Assembly (NCBI GenBank): GCA_002050125.1
Contig: MWTA01000085.1
Location: forward strand, 1-63,695
From: Anaerolineae bacterium UTCFX2
GTDB lineage: Bacteria; Chloroflexota; Anaerolineae; Anaerolineales; UBA4823
DNA length: 63,695 bases
Direction of reading: 5' to 3'
Within the stretch, counting starts at the first letter, position 1, and the number at the start of each line of letters is the position of its first letter. The position numbers were made by a program, and so were the translations under genes. Positions 60,137-63,695 of the stretch are shown here, piece after piece. The notes beneath the pieces are model-generated. The model worked only from the letters and a program-made list of their open reading frames with translations, did not search any database and was not told where the DNA came from.

Positions 60137-60165
60137 CTTGACATATAGATAAACGTCTATTAGAA
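60137..60165 (+). promoter_or_regulatory. Sigma-70 promoter of arsR
   Basis: Consensus -35 TTGACA at 60137-60142, a 17-nt spacer and -10 TAGAAT at 60160-60165. The predicted start is near 60172, about 20 nt before the arsR ATG at 60192. This is the best -35/-10 pair in the window. Confidence 0.75.
60144..60159. promoter_or_regulatory. ArsR operator candidate within the promoter spacer
   Basis: ATAGA-N6-TCTAT fills the space between the -35 and -10 boxes. Its location would block polymerase, as in known ArsR/SmtB repression, and a related repeat recurs between arsR and arsM. Confidence 0.5.
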
Positions 60166-60191
60166 TATGCGGCGTATTGAAGGTTATCAAT

Positions 60192-60500
60192 ATGTTTGAG
60201 CCGACCAATTCTGTAACTTTCGCTAAAGCTCTGGCAGACGATACTCGCCAGAAGATTATGAGCCTGTGCTGCTGTTGTTGGATAAGCGTTGGGGAAATAG
60301 TCGATGCCCTCAATGTCTCGCAGCCCACCGTCTCTCACCATCTCAGCCTCCTGCGCTCAGCCGGGCTGGTCAACGTGCGCCGGGAGGGCAAACAGGTCTA
60401 CTACTCCCTTAACCAGTCCCGCATGGCTGCGGGTTGCTGCTCTCTGGCTGAAACGTTCGCCCCCGACCATGAGTTGACCCTCGTTTCAAACGAGAGGTAA
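60192..60500 (+). CDS. arsR: ArsR/SmtB-family repressor with CCCC and CC cysteine clusters
   Basis: 102 residues from ATG 60192; the TTG at 60177 lies at the transcription start and is not likely. The winged helix-turn-helix contains VGEIVDALNVSQPTVSHHLSLLRSAGLV. Canonical ArsR has a CxC in the ELCVCDL helix. Here that helix reads ISVGEI without cysteine. Instead, four consecutive cysteines (26-29) precede it and a Cys-Cys pair sits at 82-83. This gives six thiols in two sites, some of which could bind As(III), as the C-terminal Cys pair does in Acidithiobacillus ArsR. The next gene is arsM, so arsenite is the probable inducer. Confidence 0.85.
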   Translation: MFEPTNSVTFAKALADDTRQKIMSLCCCCWISVGEIVDALNVSQPTVSHHLSLLRSAGLVNVRREGKQVYYSLNQSRMAAGCCSLAETFAPDHELTLVSNER

Positions 60501-60518
60501 AAATTTTTTTGATCATGT

Positions 60519-60534
60519 ATAGAAACATGTCGAT
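60519..60534. promoter_or_regulatory. Second ArsR operator-like repeat, before arsM
   Basis: ATAGA-N6-TCGAT, one base different from the inverted repeat in the arsR promoter. It overlaps a second inverted repeat CATGT-N6-ACATG. It lies about 30-45 nt before the arsM start codon in the arsR-arsM gap. Confidence 0.4.
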
Positions 60535-60562
60535 ATACCAATAATATAGAAAGGGAATGAAT

Positions 60563-61402
60563 ATGTCTGCACAAAACCCCTCCGAAGATGTCCGCCCATA
60601 CGTGCGCGGGCACTATGGAAAAATCGCTGAGAACTTCGCTTCTGAAAGCGCAGCGAACTGCTGTTCACCTGCCAATTCGAGTCGCAGCAATTCAGAGAGC
60701 CGGCGAATCCAGCTCTATGAGACCTCCGATGTAAACCTGCTTCCTGCGGAGGTGACTGGTCTCTCTCTTGGGTGCGGCGACCCAATCACCCCGGCGGAAC
60801 TGTTGCCCGGACAGACCGTGCTCGACCTGGGCTCCGGTGGCGGAATCGATTGCTTTCTGGCAGCCCGTCAGGTCGGTCCATCCGGCTATGTGATCGGTGT
60901 GGATATGACACCTTCCATGCTCGAAAAGGCGCGCCTCAATAAAAGCAAGCTGAATGCCGATAATGTCGAGTTTCGCTTAGGTGAGATAGAGCATTTGCCC
61001 GTCGCCGATGCCAGTGTGGATGTTATTATCTCCAACTGCGTGATCAACCTTAGCCCGGATAAACCTCAGGTGATGCGCGAGTCTTACCGGGTGCTCAAAC
61101 CCGGTGGCAAGCTAGCTGTGAGCGACATGGTTATTGACGGTCCGCTTCCAGAAGAGGTCAAATCCAGCCTGAGCGAGTGGGCGGGCTGCGTCGCTGGAGC
61201 GCCAGACAAACAGGAATATATTCGCTTCATCCAGGAGGCTGGTTTTATCGATATTCAACTCACCCCGGTATACCTGCCACGCGAGACGGTTGACGAGGCT
61301 GTGAAATCACTTGACACGGCTTTGCAGCAAGAGGTCGCTGCCGACGAGAATCTCTACCAGACGGTGTTTAGCGCCCGCCTCACTGCCCGCAAGCCAGATT
61401 AG
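60563..61402 (+). CDS. arsM: Arsenite methyltransferase
   Basis: 279 residues from ATG 60563 (AAGGGA six bases upstream; ATG 60557 directly abuts that site). A class-I SAM methyltransferase fold: LDLGSGGGIDCFLAAR (SAM loop), GVDMTPSML and VDVIISNCVINL. The ArsM cysteines are all present: Cys 33/34, Cys 71 (LGCGDP), Cys 159 (NCV) and Cys 209 (GCV), matching the four of characterised ArsM enzymes. It methylates trivalent arsenic to volatile or less toxic species. It is co-transcribed with arsR; no arsB/acr3 pump or arsC reductase gene is visible in the window. Confidence 0.93.
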   Translation: MSAQNPSEDVRPYVRGHYGKIAENFASESAANCCSPANSSRSNSESRRIQLYETSDVNLLPAEVTGLSLGCGDPITPAELLPGQTVLDLGSGGGIDCFLAARQVGPSGYVIGVDMTPSMLEKARLNKSKLNADNVEFRLGEIEHLPVADASVDVIISNCVINLSPDKPQVMRESYRVLKPGGKLAVSDMVIDGPLPEEVKSSLSEWAGCVAGAPDKQEYIRFIQEAGFIDIQLTPVYLPRETVDEAVKSLDTALQQEVAADENLYQTVFSARLTARKPD

Positions 61403-61509
61403 CCGGCTTTCGTGCCAGCCCGGCGGCTGAGTATGAAGCAGGCGCTTACCGGCGCGCCTTCAGCCGCTCGACTTTGGATGATTTCTACGGGCGTTTTGCA
61501 GCGTCTTTT

Positions 61510-62295
61510 TTAGTCACCCAGCTCATATCCACTCTCGATCAGTTCCCTCAACTGCTGGGTGAAGCGCGCTGCCGGTGCGCCATCGACGATGTCGTGATCG
61601 ACGCTGATCGTAACGCTCAGGTACTCGCGGATCTCGATCCGACCTTCCACCACGCCCGGCTTCTCGGCAATGCCGCCCAGGGTGACCTGGAGCGTGTGGT
61701 TCGGTACGGGTATCCCCCAACCTGCTCCGCTGCCAAACATTCCGATTGCCGTTACGATCACCGTGCCGAAATACTCCTTCAACCAGCGCGGGTTCTTGAA
61801 AAGTATCCCATAAAACAAGCGCCTGACGATTCCAGGCAACTGCACAAACCAGCCGATGAACTGCGCTTCCTGGCTGGCTGCATGTCCGGCTTGGAAGGCG
61901 CGGATTTCCGCGTGCAGCTCGCGCAGCGGCTTCTTGTTTACTGCTCGGATGATGTGGGGTCGGATCAGCTTGCGCCCCTCCACTTCGACCTCGAAGAGCG
62001 TGCTCACATCCACTTCGTCAAAGATCACGAGCTGACCGCGCCAGTTGCGGCAGGCGTGCATGGACTTGTTCGTCTCGAGCGCTTTCCCGAGGCAGGCAAG
62101 CACGAACGCCGTGAAGGAGAGGGTCTCGCCACGGCGCGCTTTGTATTCGCGAATCGCCTGGCGCGCCTGGGTTACGTCAAATTCCACCAACCCGTGGATG
62201 ATATGCTTCTGGCGCCCCATGCGCCCGCCGTCCACCATCAGGCGCCGGATCTTGGGGTAAGGCTGAATTGTGTAGCCCTCGTTTTCTTTGCTCAT
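61510..62295 (-). CDS. Stand-alone 2-oxoacid dehydrogenase E2-type acyltransferase domain
   Basis: 261 residues. This is the catalytic core of E2/CAT-like acyltransferases, ending with the family motif ISVDHDIVDGAPAARF (His and Asp-Gly). The lipoyl domain and the peripheral-subunit-binding domain of true E2 subunits are missing. Residues 1-30 are short and polar. Such isolated proteins exist in Actinobacteria and Chloroflexi, and their acyl acceptor is unknown. The start is three bases after the stop of the GT1 glycosyltransferase gene, so the pair may acylate and glycosylate the same lipid or natural product. Confidence 0.8.
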   Translation of the reverse strand: MSKENEGYTIQPYPKIRRLMVDGGRMGRQKHIIHGLVEFDVTQARQAIREYKARRGETLSFTAFVLACLGKALETNKSMHACRNWRGQLVIFDEVDVSTLFEVEVEGRKLIRPHIIRAVNKKPLRELHAEIRAFQAGHAASQEAQFIGWFVQLPGIVRRLFYGILFKNPRWLKEYFGTVIVTAIGMFGSGAGWGIPVPNHTLQVTLGGIAEKPGVVEGRIEIREYLSVTISVDHDIVDGAPAARFTQQLRELIESGYELGD

Positions 62296-62298
62296 TGC

Positions 62299-63576
62299 TC
62301 ATGCTCCCAGGCACTCGCGTAGGATTTCTATCGCATTTCCAACGCCGTCCTCAGCGCGGATCGCCTCCCCCAAACTGGCAGCCCGCCGTTTAATCTCTGG
62401 CTGCGAGACTGCCGCCTCGATCGCGTTTGCCAGCCTCTCGGCGGTCAGTTTTTTCATTGGGATCGGTTCCGGTCCCACCCCCAGCGCGCGGACGCGCTCT
62501 CCCCAAAAGGGTTGGTCCATCATAAACGGCAAGATCACCGAGGGCGCGCCGGCGCGCAGACCTTCTGCAGTCGTCCCCGCGCCGCCGTGATGCACCACCG
62601 CCGCCATGCGCGGGAACAACCAGCCGTGGGGCGCGGAATCGATCACTAGCACGCGCTTCGGTACAGCGACTGCGCGCATCCCGCCCCAGCCCGTCAGCAG
62701 CAGTCCGCGCCGCCCGGTTTTTGCCAGCGCCTCGAGCACAATTTTTGCCAGCCGCTCCGGGTTCTGCCCCGACATGCTGCCAAACCCCACATAGACGGGC
62801 GGTTCGCCAGCTTCCAGGAACGCCTCCAGCTCTGGCGCAGGCTGCCACCCCGGGCTGTCGTCCGGCAGCCAGTAACCGGTGATGCGCACACTTTGGGGCC
62901 AGTCCGGCGGCTGATGAATTACATGAGAGCTGTATGCGCCAAGCAGCGGCGTCGAGCGCAGAATCTTGTGGAAATCCGCGGCGGAATAAGCGGCTAGCCC
63001 ATAGCGCCGCCGAAAGCTGTTCACCGGACCCCGATACCATTGCCAGATCACCTGCAGCATGGCAATCCCCGCCAGACGATTGTGCAGCCCGCCGAGGCTG
63101 CGCTGCACCAGCCAGCCTGGAGCTGGAAAAGCGCGGGTCGGAAGCAGGGGAGTTGGCTCCACGTGGATCAGCGGGAGGTCTCGAATTTCTGCAATCGACT
63201 TTGTGAATGGCGCGAATACCGCCAAAGCGATCAACGCGGCAGCGCCCTGGCAGGCATCGCAGGCATCTTCCGCCATGCGGAGCGCGACCGGTTCGAGCAT
63301 GGCGCGCATGGCGCGAATGGAGCGGATAGGGTTGGCGCTGCCCGATTCCATGAATTTGCGCCCGGTCTCGCCAGCCATGATCGACTGGACATCACCCCGC
63401 AGCGGGTGAAAGTTCAGGTTGTTTTCTTGAGCGAAGCTGGCAAAATTCTCGGGAGCAGCCAGTAAAACATCATAACCAGCGCGCCGCAGCGCCTTGCCCA
63501 ACACGACACACGGCTGGACATCGCCGCGTGAGCCGGCGGCAAAGACCGTGATGCGCTGCCCCGAACCCCGGTTCAT
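62299..63576 (-). CDS. GT1-family (UGT/MGT) glycosyltransferase
   Basis: 425 residues. N-terminal GT-B fold starts ITVFAAGSRGDVQPCVVLGKALRRAGYDV, the signature of sterol/macrolide-type GT1 enzymes. The C-terminal nucleotide-sugar site is APHGWLFPRMAAVVHHGGAGTTAEGLRAGAPSVILPFMMDQPFWGERV with the HHGGAGTT loop. No membrane helix. It should transfer a sugar from UDP- or TDP-sugar to a lipid or polyketide acceptor. It is followed by the E2-type acyltransferase gene on the same transcript. Confidence 0.9.
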   Translation of the reverse strand: MNRGSGQRITVFAAGSRGDVQPCVVLGKALRRAGYDVLLAAPENFASFAQENNLNFHPLRGDVQSIMAGETGRKFMESGSANPIRSIRAMRAMLEPVALRMAEDACDACQGAAALIALAVFAPFTKSIAEIRDLPLIHVEPTPLLPTRAFPAPGWLVQRSLGGLHNRLAGIAMLQVIWQWYRGPVNSFRRRYGLAAYSAADFHKILRSTPLLGAYSSHVIHQPPDWPQSVRITGYWLPDDSPGWQPAPELEAFLEAGEPPVYVGFGSMSGQNPERLAKIVLEALAKTGRRGLLLTGWGGMRAVAVPKRVLVIDSAPHGWLFPRMAAVVHHGGAGTTAEGLRAGAPSVILPFMMDQPFWGERVRALGVGPEPIPMKKLTAERLANAIEAAVSQPEIKRRAASLGEAIRAEDGVGNAIEILRECLGA

Positions 63577-63665
63577 GGGCTATGTTATACCAGATTCGGG
63601 TTGTATTCTGATGACTCTGATGCTCACGCTCCACCCTTAAATTGTAAAATCGGCGCAGCTCAGGC

Positions 63666-63695
63666 ATGTTTAACCAACCCAACCTTATCGGTATA
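63666..63695 (+). CDS. Possible start of a gene running off the window
   Basis: ATG 63666 opens a frame of ten codons to the window end. It is preceded by TGTAAAAT at 63643-63650, similar to the extended -10 boxes seen elsewhere. There is no Shine-Dalgarno. Too little is visible to assign a product. Confidence 0.25.
   Translation, partial: MFNQPNLIGI

Noticed and set aside
60470-60515. Hairpin CTCGT/ACGAG at the end of arsR as a terminator
   Set aside because: The stem is only 5 bp and the T-run starts about 11 bases later. It could be weak attenuation but is not strong enough to list.
1-63695. CRISPR array, tRNA or rRNA genes
   Set aside because: No regularly spaced direct repeats, cloverleaf-like sequences with CCA or conserved TTCGA arms, or rRNA signatures were recognised. 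A tRNAscan or Rfam search could still find a missed one.

Overview
The window looks like a stretch of chromosome from an anaerobic or facultative member of the Chloroflexota, most likely class Anaerolineae. This is inferred from GC-rich codon use, many secreted proteins with Pro/Thr-rich linkers, lipoprotein LysM/M23 peptidases, a DUF2089/SHOCT-like gene set, a LutB-LutC fusion and a fused FtcD. It is not proven. I see no rRNA, tRNA, CRISPR array, transposase or phage gene.

Layout. 1-3636 (+): the end of a ROK sugar kinase, then an operon-like run of a HAD phosphatase, a protein resembling deoxyhypusine synthase, and an HldE/RfaE-like PfkB kinase. 3663-9734 (-): six sugar-catabolism genes (two TIM-barrel isomerases, a zinc-type ROK kinase, two Gfo/Idh/MocA dehydrogenases, DeoC). 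9981-14910: the ribosome-rescue hydrolase ArfB, a membrane-anchored M14-like protein whose zinc site looks lost, and a lactate-utilisation pair in which LutB and LutC are one protein. 15146-28269: an SLC13-type carrier, an ATP-grasp ligase, a MoCo-sulfurase-like enzyme, a secreted M4 protease, a DUF2148 protein, a REC-GAF-SpoIIE phosphatase, an AspT/YidE-type carrier, a small membrane protein and a HAD hydrolase. 28321-33103 (-): two tandem SAM hydroxide adenosyltransferases with a full ECF transporter (fused ATPases, S and T components). 33226-35550 (+): an ECF sigma factor, zinc anti-sigma, zinc ribbon, TlpA thioredoxin and OsmC protein, which reads as a redox-stress unit. 35633-38505 (-): four genes of a DUF2089/DUF4097-type envelope regulon that share one short helical motif, with an excellent promoter upstream. 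38625-43530 (-): three tandem paralogous LysM-M23 proteins. 43713-49992 (-): bacterioferritin, an AT-rich GT-C-like membrane protein that looks acquired, a LecA-like secreted protein, an FHA protein, an M28 peptidase and LipB. 50185-59959: ClpB, a DUF4239 protein, a structured leader with terminator before a thioredoxin-DUF2892 fusion, dCTP deaminase, an M23 lipoprotein, FtcD, a CbpA-type DnaJ and two Hsp20 proteins. 60137-61402 (+): an arsenic unit, arsR-arsM, with operator-like repeats. 61510-63576 (-): a stand-alone E2-type acyltransferase and a GT1 glycosyltransferase.

Themes. Many genes deal with envelope and stress: ECF sigma, DUF2089 regulon, M23 hydrolases, ClpB/DnaJ/Hsp20, thioredoxins, OsmC and Bfr. 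Others handle scavenging: secreted M4 and M28 peptidases, sugar catabolism, lactate and ECF-type vitamin uptake. Promoters of the extended -10 kind (TGRTAWAAT, usually with no clear -35) recur before at least seven genes. Some -10 boxes lie 6 to 8 nt from the start codon, which suggests leaderless transcripts. The most unusual items are the four-gene shared-motif regulon, the duplicated SAM hydrolases with an ECF transporter, the ArsR with four consecutive cysteines, and the tandem LysM-M23 family with an acidic DGDG loop inside the peptidase domain.
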